Assembly: GCA_030272585.1 (NCBI GenBank) | Contig: BSYQ01000004.1 | Location: 6,014,001 to 6,078,000 of the forward strand | From: Bryopsis sp. KO-2023 | Taxonomy: Eukaryota; Chlorophyta; Ulvophyceae; Bryopsidales; Bryopsidaceae | Length of the DNA stretch: 64,000 bases | Reading direction: 5' to 3' | Shown: positions 11,341-24,677 of the stretch, piece by piece | Layout: every line of letters starts with the position of its first letter | Numbering within the stretch: position 1 is the first letter of the stretch | Notes under the pieces: generated by a model | The model's database searches: none | The model's input: the letters and a program-made list of their open reading frames with translations, nothing else | Told to the model about the DNA's origin: nothing | Made by a program: the position numbers and the translations under genes

Positions 11341-12366
11341 CTACAGTATTAGATAGGTCAGAAGGATCAATCCGAACAAAACCCAAACGCTCCAAGCCCG
11401 GCAATCATTTTTTAAAGCCTCGATTCTCGCCTTTTCCCCCTCCCCCATGATTTGCCTCAGGAAAGATGCCCTGAAGCCAACTTCAGCAACGTACACAAAA
11501 TAGCCCGGGATCAATATCCCCCCCAACATCTGCAAGAACATCATGACAGCCCCGCAATCCAATTTCGGGGGGAAAGCCACCCCAAACGAGTTGAAGGACA
11601 AAACTGACACCACATTCCAATTAAATCCACTGAAAACGTTGAACACGGGGGCGTAATCGGCCCCCGCTCCAGCACCACACGAGCTACAAAAGGTTTTCGA
11701 CCAATACAATCCCCCCATCATGTAAGGGAAGCTGTACAGGAACATGTATCGGAAAACCAACGGGAAAAACACGGAGGCTATGGGGAAGAGGCACATGGGC
11801 GATTTGGACAACCTCGAGAGGATATCTACCATCGTGGAGCCAGGTGGGGGCAAACCTGCTTCTCGAACGAAATGGTAGACCATCGTGGAGGCCATGACGT
11901 ACACGGTGATGTAGGTTCGCCATTTCATGTAGAAATCCCTCTTTCGCATGGTGAGGTAACCCAGAAACGGAGCTTGGATGAAGCAAGTGCACCGCCACCA
12001 AAACTGTAACCAACCTACACTGCCCTCCAGGTTCACCAGCCCTGCAATGATTCCGAAGAAATAGGCAAACTGCTCATGTCCAAGTCGATGTGTCAAGGAT
12101 TCCGTGTGGTACCTCGTCTCCAGTCTGTCATCGTGAAATTTCAGAGTGAAGGGGTTCCACAGGGATTGGCCAACTGGTGGGAGGCTTGCATTTGCTTTGC
12201 ATGTGGTCTGTCCGACACCAGATGGCAGGGAGTCAAACATGCTGTCGAGTTTGCTGTTTTCCCCAGTGGAAATCTGACAATAATAACAGTGCTGAATTAA
12301 AAAAAAACAAAAAAAACATCCAGTGAAGTGGGGTGAAACACCCACCTTTAATAAACAACGGAACAT
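11341..12366 (-). CDS. uncharacterised multi-pass membrane protein, two coding exons
   Basis: The main exon is 12273-11341. A short first exon (12366-12346, encoding MFRCLLK) joins it in phase 0 across a GT-AG intron and has an in-frame stop just upstream of its ATG, giving about 317 residues. A soluble N-terminal ~60 residues is followed by WNPFTLKFHDDRLETRY and then about six or seven hydrophobic segments. These lie roughly at residues 77-92, 96-117, 128-147, 167-199, 228-244, 250-275 and 297-316. A charged loop precedes the last segment. I do not recognise the family; the layout suits a transporter-like or scaffold membrane protein. A different 5' exon further upstream is possible, because a good acceptor-like site lies near 12475. 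Confidence 0.7.
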   Translation of the reverse strand: MFRCLLKVGVSPHFTGCFFCFFLIQHCYYCQISTGENSKLDSMFDSLPSGVGQTTCKANASLPPVGQSLWNPFTLKFHDDRLETRYHTESLTHRLGHEQFAYFFGIIAGLVNLEGSVGWLQFWWRCTCFIQAPFLGYLTMRKRDFYMKWRTYITVYVMASTMVYHFVREAGLPPPGSTMVDILSRLSKSPMCLFPIASVFFPLVFRYMFLYSFPYMMGGLYWSKTFCSSCGAGAGADYAPVFNVFSGFNWNVVSVLSFNSFGVAFPPKLDCGAVMMFLQMLGGILIPGYFVYVAEVGFRASFLRQIMGEGEKARIEALKNDCRAWSVWVLFGLILLTYLIL

Positions 12367-15300
12367 TTTGCGAAAATGTGATTAAAAACGATTAAAAACT
12401 TGATGAAACGAATTCAGCCGGACGACCAACAGGGGTTCGGAGTTGGGGGGGCTGGGTTTTGAAATTCTGCAAGGGGAAGGAAGCTTCGCCGATGGATCCA
12501 GATTGGGGCCACAAGAAAAGAAAAAAAGCGACAAAAAGAAGCTTTGCTTGGCCGTCACCTGCTGTTGTGCCAAGTAACGGGCGGCGCGAGTTGGCAGGCA
12601 AAGAAACCAGGTGCTTCCTTCCTTCCGCACTTGGCGTGAGTTTGATGTCAACCTCGATGATTAAATCTTTCGAGCGTTGCTTCTCGGCGGTTCGAATTGA
12701 ATTCAGTGGGGTCGATGGCATGGAAGGTGGATGGGAAGGGGACGAGAAACAGGACAAAACGTCGTATTTCTAGTTTGTGTGTCGAGGTCTCACAGTCGCG
12801 TCGCCTCCGAAATCGACAGTTCGAAATGACTGCGCCAATTCTCGAAAAGAAATGCTCTCTGTCTGTGTGTGTGTCAGTGTTTGTGTGTGAATAGAGAGGA
12901 TGGGAGTGCAATTCAAACAGTTCATAATGATATGCTGGTCCATCGCTCGCAACTTCTACTCCAAAATTCTGGTGCTTAGTCATACCCGCTCTCACCTTCT
13001 CAAAACGAAGAGTTTTCTTTCTTATCATCAATATTTTTCTAGTCGTCCAAACCTGGTCTCAACTTCTGAGGCGCAGCAGCCGAATGAACTGAATGATAGA
13101 CTCCAGGTTGTTTGACCTGCCAGTTAGTTAGTTGCAAGCACAATTCTCCTGAACTGTATCCCTGCACCCGATATTTTGCCATTATGAAAAAGTTCTCGAC
13201 ACGTACGTTGGTTGAATCTACGCCCCCTCTTCGTTGATTAACTCAAAAACTACTCAAAAACTACTCAAAAACTACGGAAGAGGGTGGAGATGTTTCCGTG
13301 GTTGCTGAAATTGGGAGTAGGATTTTCTTTTGACCTCCCACAGAAACAGAATGACTGTGTCGGTTCGTTCCCTTATGCAAAGAACCATGAAAATAATAAA
13401 AAGACATAGTTCGACAAACCCCATTCTCAAATTCGATGCTTTCAGTTTTCTTCTTCTTTTCTTTTTCTACAATCCAAACATCACATTCCTTTAAAATGAC
13501 CCCAATAAAATCAAAGCAAACGAGAGATGCCTTTTTGACCGACTAGATAAACAAGCAGAAAGGGAAAAAAAAAAGAATCTAAAAGCACCAAGAATGCGAC
13601 CCCTCCACAAAGTTTTCCTTTTTTTTTGTTTTTTCAGGGGTAATAACGTTCATGCTAAGCCATTCTCGGCAGAACGCCACCGTTTCCTGCCTGGAAAAAA
13701 GTAAATACAAACATCTACAGCAATATAATGAAATTTCATTGTTTGCAAGGTCGAGGTCGATATTTGGATCGCATGAAAAAGATAACAAAACCCAATAAAC
13801 ATAATTCTTGCAATCCAAAAGTTCAGTTTTTTTTTCTTTTTCCCTTTTCCTTTCATCCCCTTTTTGTTCAGTTTTTTCGTGTTTCCCCCCCCCCTCCAAT
13901 TTCTCTTTTTTTCTGTTTTTTTTCTTAATTCCTCTATAGACGACAATGCAACAAAGCCCTGTTTGCTATTCACATTACCCAGCAACATCCCATACAACCC
14001 TTCCTCTAACTTGGTTAAAAAAGGGAAAAAAAAAAAGGAAAAAAAAAAGCAGTTGTAGAGAAAACGCTTTCAGAACCCATAAAACTTGCCTCTTTAATTC
14101 TGTCACCATCCCCATTCTTTTATGTTGGGAAAAAAAAAGACATCACACAGGTAAAGCAAAAGAAAAAAAAAGAAAATTTATTCCAGTCCGTTCTATCACA
14201 CTTTTTCTTTCCCCCTTTGGGAAAGTGCCGGTTCAACAAGAAAAAAAAGAAAAACCCGATGTTCGTGGCTAAACGTTTTTTGACGAAAACAAAATTGCAT
14301 TTAGAGAAAAAAACAAACAAACAAAAGGAGGAAAAAACTGACCCCCTCACCAACACCCTGTCGATAATAACTTCCAAACAGTTCAAGATAAGGTCACCTC
14401 CCTTCACCCTCCCTCCCCCCCCCAAAAAAAAGAAAAAAGAAAAAAGAAAAATTGACATTTTTCACACTTTTTTTCTCATGGTGGCATCATTCCCTGTTCT
14501 CCAACCCTGCATTAAATTGCTTTAAGCCCTTTATTTATTCGACCATTTCCCCCCCCGCAGTTCGCTTTTTATCCCCCATTTTTTTTTTCTTGAAAATAAT
14601 GTTGAAGCTCGAGGTCTTTCACTTTTTGCGGTGCAAAAAAAGAAACAAAAAAGAAAAACAAACCAAGAAAATCTCATTTTTTTTTTCCAAAGCAGCAGCA
14701 AAAAAAATCAATCAAAAACCCAACCCCCAGTGCTCCACACAACCATCTCTTCTTTTCCCTTTTCTCCCTTTTCTTTTGCTTGATTTTTTTTTCTTTTTCA
14801 CACCCTGCCTTGTCAAGATCCTCTTCACCATATTCCAAAACCCATCTCGAATCCTTCCGGCTTTCGAAATGCAACCTCTATCATACAAAAAAAGCATCAA
14901 CCCTTCCCCCCTCCCCCCTCCCCCCACCTCTCTAATAATCGACGATTCTTTCGAATGCTATTCCATTTCTAGACACAATTTTCTCCTTTCCACCGGCAAA
15001 AAATTCTATCAACTTCTTCCCCCTCTTCTATATAATTTTTTTTCTCTTTTCCCCATTCCCAGTTCAGTGCCAAATATCACTCGGCCTTTCCAAAGCAACC
15101 CTTTTTTTGCCACATCCCCCAAAACTCGATCCAATCTCTTCGAAACACATTTTGTTTTCCCCAACTTTTCAAAATATGTCTATTTAAAAAAAAGAAAGAT
15201 AGCAGCAAAAAGATATTTCAAAAAAAAAAAGAAAAGAAACAACAAATCTAGTTGGAAAATCACCATTATTCTAAATCTTACTGGAAGTTAATCATCGAAT

Positions 15301-15439
15301 CTTGTTTCTTTTTTCTTCTTCTTCTTTTTTTTGTTCTCTGTTGCATGTTTATTCGTATCATCAATCCGAAAATTCCTTTTTTTTCTGTTTTGTTTTTTTC
15401 AGGTTCTTTTTTTTTTCTTTTCGTCTTGTTGCAGTTTCA
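12367..15439. other. long gene-free stretch upstream of the membrane-protein gene and 3' of gene A
   Basis: The part to about 13.1 kb has mixed composition and may hold 5' UTR exons of the minus-strand gene at 11341-12366. From about 13.4 to 15.4 kb the sequence is dominated by A and T runs and C-rich runs with no credible coding exon. It probably includes the 3' UTR of gene A, which ends at 15440. Confidence 0.45.
13241..13273. repeat. 11-bp tandem repeat, three copies
   Basis: The unit ACTCAAAAACT is repeated three times in perfect register. Confidence 0.9.
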
Positions 15440-18400
15440 TCAGCTGGAGTGGTTCGATTTTCTTCCAAATATACTTTGCATCCCATTTTTAACTCTTTTC
15501 TTGAAAAGATAAGAGTAAAGCTCGGAGTGGTTCATGTCGCTCGCAATATCAATCGCTTTCCTTCCTGTCTCTCCCTTCGGCTGATTTAAATTCATAACAA
15601 AAATAAATAAATCACAAAGAAAAATAAAATAAAATAAAATAAATTGATGGACAAGTTGAAGGGAAGACTTTGTACCAAACCTCTCTGGTTTGCAAAAAAT
15701 AAAAAAAAAGAGACCTGCTAATAAAATAATCAAATCGAACGCTGGATGCTCAGAAAGAAAGAAAAATCGAAGCAACGCTGTATGATGCAGTGAGGCGATA
15801 AAATCTTAAAAAACATTGAATTTTTTTAACTTTTTTTCCTGGATGTGTATTTTGGAGGGTAGCCCCTGTTGGGGGAACCTCATCACTTTTATGGAAAAAA
15901 AGCCAAGATTTCTTTCCCAGACGCAATGTTTCATTCTTTGCACCAGAAACAGCATACCATCGTTTTTCTGTGCAAATCGGCAGCACCCTCTTCGACCAAC
16001 AGCTGTGTAAATTGAATGTGATTCTGAAACGCCGCTCTGTGGAGTGGTGTAATGCCATCCTAGCAATTCGCACAGATTAACCATTCATTTCTGCATCTCC
16101 ATCAGGATGATGAAAAAAAATTGCGCCTTCTTTTTCTGATCGGCAAATTTCTCTGTCATTTATTCACAGAAAAAAATAGAAAAATTATTTTTTATTTTTC
16201 TAGAAACTGACTTGGCCTGCAATATCCGGATCCGCCCCCGACTTCAGAAGCATGCGGCCAATATCGATGTGATCGTTATCTTGAGCTGCATGCAATGCAG
16301 TCCAGCCATCCTTTGAGGGAAAAAAAACCACCACAAGCATTGAGTGTCAATATTATTTTTTCCTCACTGTCCTGCAGCTGGTCCGACCCAATTATGTTCA
16401 ACAATCCCTATCAGCGATTGTGTGTACTGAACTCCATGCACAAATAAAGCTTGAGGGCAATAGAAGTACAGCTAAAATTAGAAAAATAGGGAAAAAGAGT
16501 GACAAAACAAGTGTGAAGGAAAAAGCGTACATTGGATTGTGCGTTGGGATCAGGGTTGGCTTTCAGCAAAATATCGACCACATCTGCTCTTCCATTGTCG
16601 ACGGCTACATGGAGTGGAGTGAAGCCGATCTATCCATACGTAATCCAAACAGGAAAAAAATTAACAGGGATAATGACACTCAGAATTCAACAAAAAAACT
16701 AAAAGATAAATCAATCCCTCAGAAACTTTTTCAAAATTCAAAAAAAAAAGTTCGGGGTGATGCTGTTTCGGTTTTGGTGTAATAAGCATCTTCTTGAATT
16801 TGAGGGAAAAAAGGGGGGGGGGGAGGCGTTGGGCTATGGTATTAAAAAAAATGCTAAACAAAGGAAATTAGAAAAAGGGCTGCCCCTTACAGTAATAACG
16901 AAGAGAAGAAAATGGAGAGGAATGAAAATTCTTCTTTCGAGGGAAAAGTGTGATGTGACCGTGGTTTAGGGATCCATTTCAAAAAAAATTAAAAAATTCA
17001 ACTTTATTTTTTTGAATGACATATCCTACGTTGCATTTGTGGTTCACGTGAGGGAAAAACGGCAAAAGAGTTTTGATGATTTCCAGGTCTCCGCATCGAA
17101 CAGCATAGTGCAAAGCCGTCCATCCAGCCTGACAACACAAAACAGGGAGGGGAAAAGCCCACAATATTTTTTAAAACATATCTGTACATATTTAAAAAAA
17201 AAAACCTTTATTTTGGGTGGAAAACAAAAAAAGCAATGGCTGGGAAAAGAAAAAAAATAAATAAAAATAAATAAATTTGTCCAATGATGCCCCAGGCAGC
17301 GATAAATTGATGATGAATCACAAAACAAAACCTCCCTTTTTTTTGCACATTGGGAGGACTTCAGTTTGTTTCGATGCAACGAACAGAAAGACAACATCCT
17401 GAGAGAATTTTTACCTCAATGGGTTTTTTTTATCAGGTATTTATTTACCTCTGTGGCCAATGTTGGGTACATGATGTGGCGCTCTCGTTCGGCAAAGTCT
17501 AGCAGCAGCCTTACCACGATCCTGTGGCCTGTGTCAGCAGCTGCATGAAGCGGGCTCCACCCGTTCTATCAGTTTGAAAGAAATTTAAAAAAAGGAAAAA
17601 AAAAACCTCAGTGAAAATATCCACAGTACAAGGACCAGTCACTGCCAAATCCATATTTCTGCGAACATATATGTTTTGTGAGTCTTGCTTTCGCCAAAAC
17701 AACAGGCAAAATACAGAGGAAAACTAACCAAAAAAAAAGTGTACAGATTTTTTACTGTGCACGTCGATGCAAAAACTGGTGCGTCATCATTTTACTTTAT
17801 TTTTCTTTGCCATTGAAAACAAGCTGGGGTTCACCTTGTTGGTAATCATTATGTTGGCATTGTGTCTCAGCAACACATCCACCACAGCTCCGTGACCGGA
17901 GCACGCTGCCAAATAGAGCGGAGTCATGGCTGTGGACTGATATGGGGGAAAAAAGAAGGGGGGAGGGGGAAGCAATAACAACACACGTGTTAAAATTCAG
18001 CTGAAACAGCCTCAGACAAAATATACATACCGTGGACACCGCTTTTGTGTGCCACCGGTCAATGTAATCCATCGTTTTTCAAGCCGAAATTGTTAAGAAC
18101 GGAATTTTGTTTATGCTCATCAAAACTAATGTCTAGAACCATGGGGATATGATTATACATCCCAATATGTATATACAGCTTGACTATCACTCCAACAACG
18201 TCCAATAAAAGCAATCAGGCAAAAAATAAAAAACGCCATTGGAAACTGAAAATATCGATTGCATGCGTGGCAGAGCGAGAATCGATTTTGATAAAATGGA
18301 TGACACGTAAAAATATCTGTAAAAAGATTTTCCTCCTGTTTGCTTACACACATGCAATCTGGCATTGATGTTCACTCCTCTTGCCAGCAAAAATTCAACG

Positions 18401-21400
18401 ATAGACAAATGGCCCCCAGCAGATGCACAATGCAGTGCAGTCATTCCTTCCTGAAAAAAAATACATAAAATACATTTAAAAAATAATTAATAAACAAATG
18501 AGTTATAATAAATTACTGCACGCATGTGTTCCAACTTGACTTGAAACAGGATGGTCAAAGCTATGCGAGGCCAAAGCTGTCACTTCTTGGCACCAGAGAA
18601 AAAGAAGAAAAAGGCGAATCAGCAATAAAACTGATAAAAAAAAAAATCACAATTAGCTCGAAAAAAGGTCCTTTAACACAATCGCAATGCCTGGTGCACG
18701 ATCTTTAAAAGGTAATGGTCAAGGTAAATTTTACAGAAAACGCTCATTTTTTCTTCCCCGTTTGTCTGCAGAGATAGCCTCACGTCATTGGAATCATCCA
18801 GCCTCCAGCCTTCCTCTGCCAGGGAAGCCACGCATTCCAGGTCCCCTTGTTCTGCAGCCATCAGCATTTCTCGGACTGCCTGCACAGCACAGTAAGGGCA
18901 CACTTCATGCTGGTTTTTTCTTTTTCTCTTTTTTTTTTTGTCGTTTCCTCAATCTGTCCTACTCAAAAATTACAACGGCATGGGGAAATCTGAAACGATC
19001 AGGGCCAAAAGTTAAAAATTATGCCACTAAATAACATTGTCCGAATACCTTCCCCAATCAACCACCCCCCCCCCCAAAAAAAAAAGAAGAAAAAAGTGTG
19101 AGATAATCGTACTTCAAATTCGTTCACTCAGGACTGCATCTGTAAAGTGTTCTTTGAAGCTTTTCTAACAAAAAAAATAAAGCTTTTTCCCATTCCTGGC
19201 TTCAGGTTTTCAAATGCACACACACAGGGTTTTTTTTTCCCTTTCCCCATCTTTCTCTATTCCTTGAAAGAATACACTTGTTAATTCTATTTTCCTTAGG
19301 AGGTGCTTATGATCAGAAGCCCACCCTTCGAGAAGATCTCTGGTAAGTATTTCCAGAGCGAAGCACTGAACTTCCGCTGGGTGTTTCCTGTCCAGATTTG
19401 CCTCCAAATTCAGATGGTACAAAATGATCGGAGCGGCCGGAGACAGGTTGGGGGATATGTCCAGTCTTGAGTTTGAAAGAATAGGGGGGGAGGCCATCAA
19501 GAAAAGAGCGGACCAAAAAAAAAAAAAAAGAATAAAAAAAAAGAAAAGATAGAATAGAACAAGAAAATATAAGAAAAACAGAAAAGGTGGGGGGAAAGAA
19601 AGAAGCCGTGAATAAGAAGCACAAGAATAAGATATTGACAAGTGGGCACAGCTGACATGAGTTAATTTTTTCAGCCGTTGCTTGAATTATCAGCGAGAAA
19701 AAGATGTTACAGGAAAGCAACAAAAACAGACATCTTTTTGGTTCACATAAAATCTGCGTGCATGCCAAAAACATTCCTCCCTGGTTTTGAGCGAATAGAA
19801 GATTGAGAAAAAGTAACTGTTGACAGAAACTAACTTTTTTTCTCAAGGGGAACTTTTCGCATCTTTATTATCATTATTTTGTTCTTGAGAAAGGTCATTA
19901 GGACATACATCGGATTGACGAACATCCAAGCGCCGCATTTGAATGATTTCTTGTGGATAAACTGGGCATTCATTCTTGGGGCTTGTGATGATCGACTGTC
20001 GACCCTACCAAGCAAAAAAACACAACAAAACAAATAATCAAACAAACAATCTTTTTTCTTTTCCTTTTTTTTTTGTTCCAATTCAGAAGTCCGAAAAAAT
20101 AACAACTATAATAATAACAGAGCCCACCCTCCAGTAAGTGAACACCTGAAAAAAAAGCTTTTTTTAAAACAAAAATCTGAAAATAGAACCAGGATGGAAA
20201 GAAAAGAGGGAAAAAAAATATATCGTCTTACTGATGACATTGGACCAGGGGCAGGGTCCAGAATTTCGGAAGGAATGATGGGATGTGAAATCGGGTTTGG
20301 TAAAGGGATGGTTTGTTGGCCGATGCCATCATCTGAATCCACGCAATCCTCGCTGATAAGCCGATCTTCGGACGCGATTTTGTAAAGATCAGCCTCCTGT
20401 CTGATCGGCTTCTGGGAAGAAATATGAAAAAGAGTCGAAAAAAATAAAAAAAATCAGCATGACAGCTGTTCGAAATCTTTTCCTCCTTTCTGGAAACGGA
20501 CAGAGAGAGCAACAATCCAATGATTTTGCCGTTGATGATAGACAAAACTGACATGAAAATATCAGTCACAACATGGATATATACATATAGATATAAATAT
20601 ATCCATGTCGGATGCTAGAACTGCGTTCCTCAACCCAAAACAGAACACTTTCACCCACAGTGACGAAATAGAAAGTCCAAAAGAAATCCCTCAATAAAAA
20701 AAAAGGGGAAAAAAAGACGAAAAAAACTGATCGCTATGTAATTCCAGGAAGCCATCAAGAATCTGCTCTCAACAAGAAAGCTGGAAAAGCGACGATCAAT
20801 CTCACCTGAATGTATCCGTTCGCACGCTTCCAGTCTTCTATAAGAATTCTCAAGGATTTATTCTCGACATAACCACAAGTGGTGAGCTTCTTTTTGGTGA
20901 CGGGGCATTTCTGAGGCCCATGGGGCGACAGCCAAACCTCCAAACTCTTCCTGTCATAAGTCACGGCCGATTCTGTCAAAACCACTGGGTCGTCCATGAT
21001 TTCCATGTTGATGGGGCAGTAGAATTCTGGAGGAGGGCTCTCCGGACCAGACAGAGCCCAGAAAAGCAATCGAATGTGGTGTTCTCGGGTGGCGTCCTTA
21101 TGGAGGTTCGCAAAATCCATGTCGTAGAAGAGCTGCTTGGCAACTTGTTTCCAATCCGCCTGCACGTGGAGATTCATGCATAACAAAAAACTCAAAAAAC
21201 ATGCATCCAGGAAGGCAGTTCGTCTTTCCCATTTTCCTTTTCGACTTTTTTTGTTTCTTGTGGATGCATGGGGTGAACTCTTGGTGATACCTCGATGTTG
21301 TCTTTTCCCAACGTTTTTTCCAGGATTTTTTGCAGCATTTCTACGCCTTCTTTCATGCTTATTTCGTTCCCGTAGATTCGATCAGCGATCAGCTGACTCT

Positions 21401-22463
21401 CATCAAAAATCCCCTTCTCTCTGTTTCGCAGAGGGAAATTCGCCCTCGAAAAATCGATTGCCAGCGATCGAACGTCGAACCCCATGTCCCTTGCTGGTGG
21501 CGTTAACAACGAGTTCAATTCTGCGTGGAAAGATACAAGGAAAACAAAATAAAAACAAACACAGCAAGGTTCATCCATCAACAGAAACTGCATCCTTTGC
21601 TTTTGCTTCCACCCACTCCCCCAAAAAAAGGGGAAAAAATAAGGGAAACCAGCAGAACGAGTCAGTTCCAACATATTCTCTCATGAGAAATATGACATTA
21701 TGAAATGGTGCAAGTGGAATTAAAAAGTTGATGGTCATCTCACCGTGGAGGGTGGCACCGACATACTGACAAGCATGTTTGAAATCGGTGCTGATTTGAT
21801 AAGCGTTGATCACACGATACATCCGGGGCACCAAACAAGCCCGAGTTATCAAATTTCTCAAAACTCGCATTTGATGCTCCAACCTCTTGAGCACCTGTCA
21901 AGCGATCAACTCGTCAGCTCAACACATCGTCACTGATAACCCCAAATCCTTGTCGAAATAAAAAATAGAACTGTAAACAGGCTACATGCTCCAGAAGCGA
22001 TGGGCTGGACGGTCAAGAATCGTCAGAAGGCAGGTCTATGGAATTCTTTCCCCCACCCCCCCCCCCAAAAAAAAAAAAAAAAAAAAAGAGGAGCAGAACA
22101 GGACCACAACAAGAAGCAATGGAAAAACAATTTTTATAGCTTTTATTTCAGCTGTTTTCAAAACTAATTTTTAAATTCCACGATACAGATCCCAAATATT
22201 CTTTGAGACTCTCACTGGCTTTCGATGAATTTTGGGGTAACTTTTTTCTTCTTTAATTTTTTTCTTGGATTACTCACCCGGAGTGCCCCTTCTCCCAGTG
22301 CATTGACCTCCTCCAATTGTCGGACATTTTCTAGAACCCCCAGAAGCTTGCGCGTCAGCACAGCAATTTGATCACAAGCTGGAACGTTGACGTTGGCCTC
22401 CAAGCATCTTGCCACTATCCTCGAACCCAGGTCAGAAATGACAGCCACAGCACCTACCCTCAT
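15440..22463 (-). CDS. gene A: U-box / ankyrin-repeat protein, probable E3 ubiquitin ligase, 16 exons
   Basis: Exons: 22463-22278, 21894-21744, 21520-21291, 21159-20806, 20411-20232, 20004-19909, 19465-19325, 18879-18784, 18450-18352, 17936-17835, 17565-17449, 17128-17030, 16629-16531, 16310-16212, 16059-15958 and 15580-15440. All are GT-AG with consistent phases, about 763 residues. Residues ~1-190 are helical and resemble the U-box N-terminal region of plant PUBs. The U-box follows (PPEFYCPINMEIMDDPVV, TYDRKSLEVW, CPVTKKKL, IEDWKR). Three exons then encode a Ser/Pro-rich linker of about 139 residues, and the rest is ankyrin repeats, mostly one per exon (for example GITPLHRAAFQNH). U-boxes recruit E2 enzymes; the ankyrin array would bind substrate. 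The first two coding exons together have the same length as the single first exon of gene B, so one intron differs. Divergent from B. Confidence 0.88.
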
Positions 22464-23377
22464 TTCTCAAGTTCTTTCTTTCGATCTCTCTCTTTCGTTC
22501 GAGTCTTGTCGAAAGCCCACCGAAAAAATTGAACTTAACCGAAGGTGCTATGACAGACAGGGCTGTCTCTTCTCTTTCTTGTTGATTTTTCCTCCCCCAG
22601 CGAAGCCGTTGAACTATCGATCGCAGATTTGTTCAGCTATGTGGTTTGGTGGATCACTTTTTGTTTCTTCAGTCTGAAAAAAAAAAACGATGGAAAATTA
22701 TATGTCAAAAATCCCACAGTCGATCGTTCCAAAAAGATCCTTTCCATTGTGCATCGCTTTTTTTTTTCCAAGTCATGGAAAGTTCTTGATTTCAAAAACC
22801 CAACTAGTTGTTTAGTTTGCTTTTCCTATCTTTCTGTAGGACTCGAGCCATGCAACCTTTCTGTTTTCCTTTTGTTTTTTAAACCTTCAGCTGAAGTGCT
22901 TTTCCACCAACAACAAACATAAACAAACACTTTTTGCAGGGTGATCTAAAACAAACCTGTTCTTTTTTTTTCCAACTCCACCGATAGCTATTCAAACATC
23001 TGCTTTGGTAGATCGTCGATTTCTTAGGCAGCGCTCCCCATGCAAGCCAATACTTCCTGCAGACAGACAATAAACCAGCATTCTTCCAAATACTACGCTC
23101 CATTCAATGTCGCATCATAGAATGCTTTCCCCATCCCCCCCCAAAAAAAACAGCACCTCCCAAATGTGCTTGGGGCCTTCAATCCAGGATTTCCTAAATT
23201 CAAACCCACATGCCCCTCCTCTGGTATCTGATTTGAACCAACAAAATGGGAAGAAGAAGGAAAAGCAATACAAAACCAAAATATTGCCCCTCCCCCCCAA
23301 TTCTTTCCCCCGCAAGTCGCTTTCTCGCCTCAAAACCGCACGAGTTGGGTTCGAACAAAAAATCAAGAGCAACGGCT

Positions 23378-24266
23378 ATGTCCCTTCAGACTGCGGTAGC
23401 CCATCTTATGCGCTCCGCAGAATCACCCCCGAACGCAGACTCCTTGAACGAAATATCCCTATTTCCCCCCAAAACCCTCCCTGAACGTATCTCGGAAATT
23501 TTTCGCGCCGAAAATGTGCAGTGGATTTGTAGACGTACAGACCGAGAACACCTCACCTCCAGATTCGCCAAATTCCTGCAAATTCCCGGGGTGGTTCTGC
23601 CCCGCGAGCAACACCTAGGAAAAAAAACCAAGCGTTGCGTGAACAAAAAGTTCTCGCGTTGTGGGACAAGAGCGCAGTACGGATGTGTTGATTACCTTGC
23701 GCACTCCGAAGTCGGGCGAACAGCGGACGTCCGTCTTTCCTTCCGTCAGCTTTTTTCACTGTACTTCGCGTTTCCGCCGGATCTAGATGTGACGGAGCCA
23801 ATGTGTCAACACCTCCAATCGTAGAAGTTCGCTTGAAGTTCAACTCATTGAAAAACTGCTGGTTTCCTTGCTGGTGGCGGCAGGAGCGGAGAACCGACGA
23901 AGAAAAGAAACGGTCGGCGCAAAACCGCAAGTGGAATCCTGGTGCAACAGAGTTTCACCCACACAGTGCCGAAATAGCACCTTTTCCGTGAAAATCTCAG
24001 AGAAAATATCTATCAAGGATGACCTGATCTGTCTGGACAGAGCGCCATCAAACATATTTCGCGTGAGGTCCCTTCCCGAAACTGATAGAAAGGAAACAAC
24101 AAGCAGGACCAGAATCGGGGGGAAGAAAGTGAAATTTGATATTCGCAAGCTGATGCCTAGCAGTAGCACTCCCTGGCGACTAGTGAGGTGCCACTCTGAA
24201 TGTTCCAGCAGTCTGGAATGGCATGTGCATTTTCATGCTCGGATGGCCAACAGGGTGTCTCTCTAG
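23378..24266 (+). CDS. candidate hypothetical gene in the A-B spacer
   Basis: Two stretches read like protein. The first starts at the ATG at 23378 and runs about 70 codons (LPERISEIFRAENVQWICRR, LTSRFAKFLQIPG) up to a GTGGTT donor-like site. The second runs from about 23826 (SSLEVQLIEKLLVSLLVAAG) to 24179 (KVKFDIRKLMPSSSTPWRL), before GTGAGG. I could not find a donor and acceptor pair that joins them in phase, and I do not recognise either part. They could be exons of an unknown gene or GC-rich promoter sequence that happens to be open. Confidence 0.25.
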
Positions 24267-24677
24267 TTGATCCCCTTGACGACCATGCAGCTCCGACCGT
24301 GGGGTGACCCTCTGTTGAAACAAGCGTGAAATGAGAAGGATTGGTTTCTGTTTGGATTGCGCGGGTTGTGTGTGCAAACAAACGAACACTAGTGTGCTCT
24401 CCAGTAAAACGAAACATCAAGAATCGTTCAGCATGCATCTGTTTTTCGCCGGCGACAGGCAACCACTTGTTTCGAGCGTGTTCGTTCGGTTTGTTTGCGC
24501 GCGCGCAAGCAACGCACGAAAATATACCTCTGTTCCGGACTCTTTTTCACGCCCGGAACATGCAAAGGCCTGCTGGCGGTGGAGAGCGCTGGGGGTTTCG
24601 CGAGGCTTGCGGCATGTGGTGGCCTGTGAATACCCACGGCATGCACAGGACCGCAAAGCAATTACAGAAGATGATGA

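Noticed and set aside
14452-15291. Long plus-strand open frame of 279 codons
   Set aside because: It is made of Phe/Ser/Lys/Pro from homopolymer runs with no domain-like content. It lies in the gene-free region 3' of gene A.
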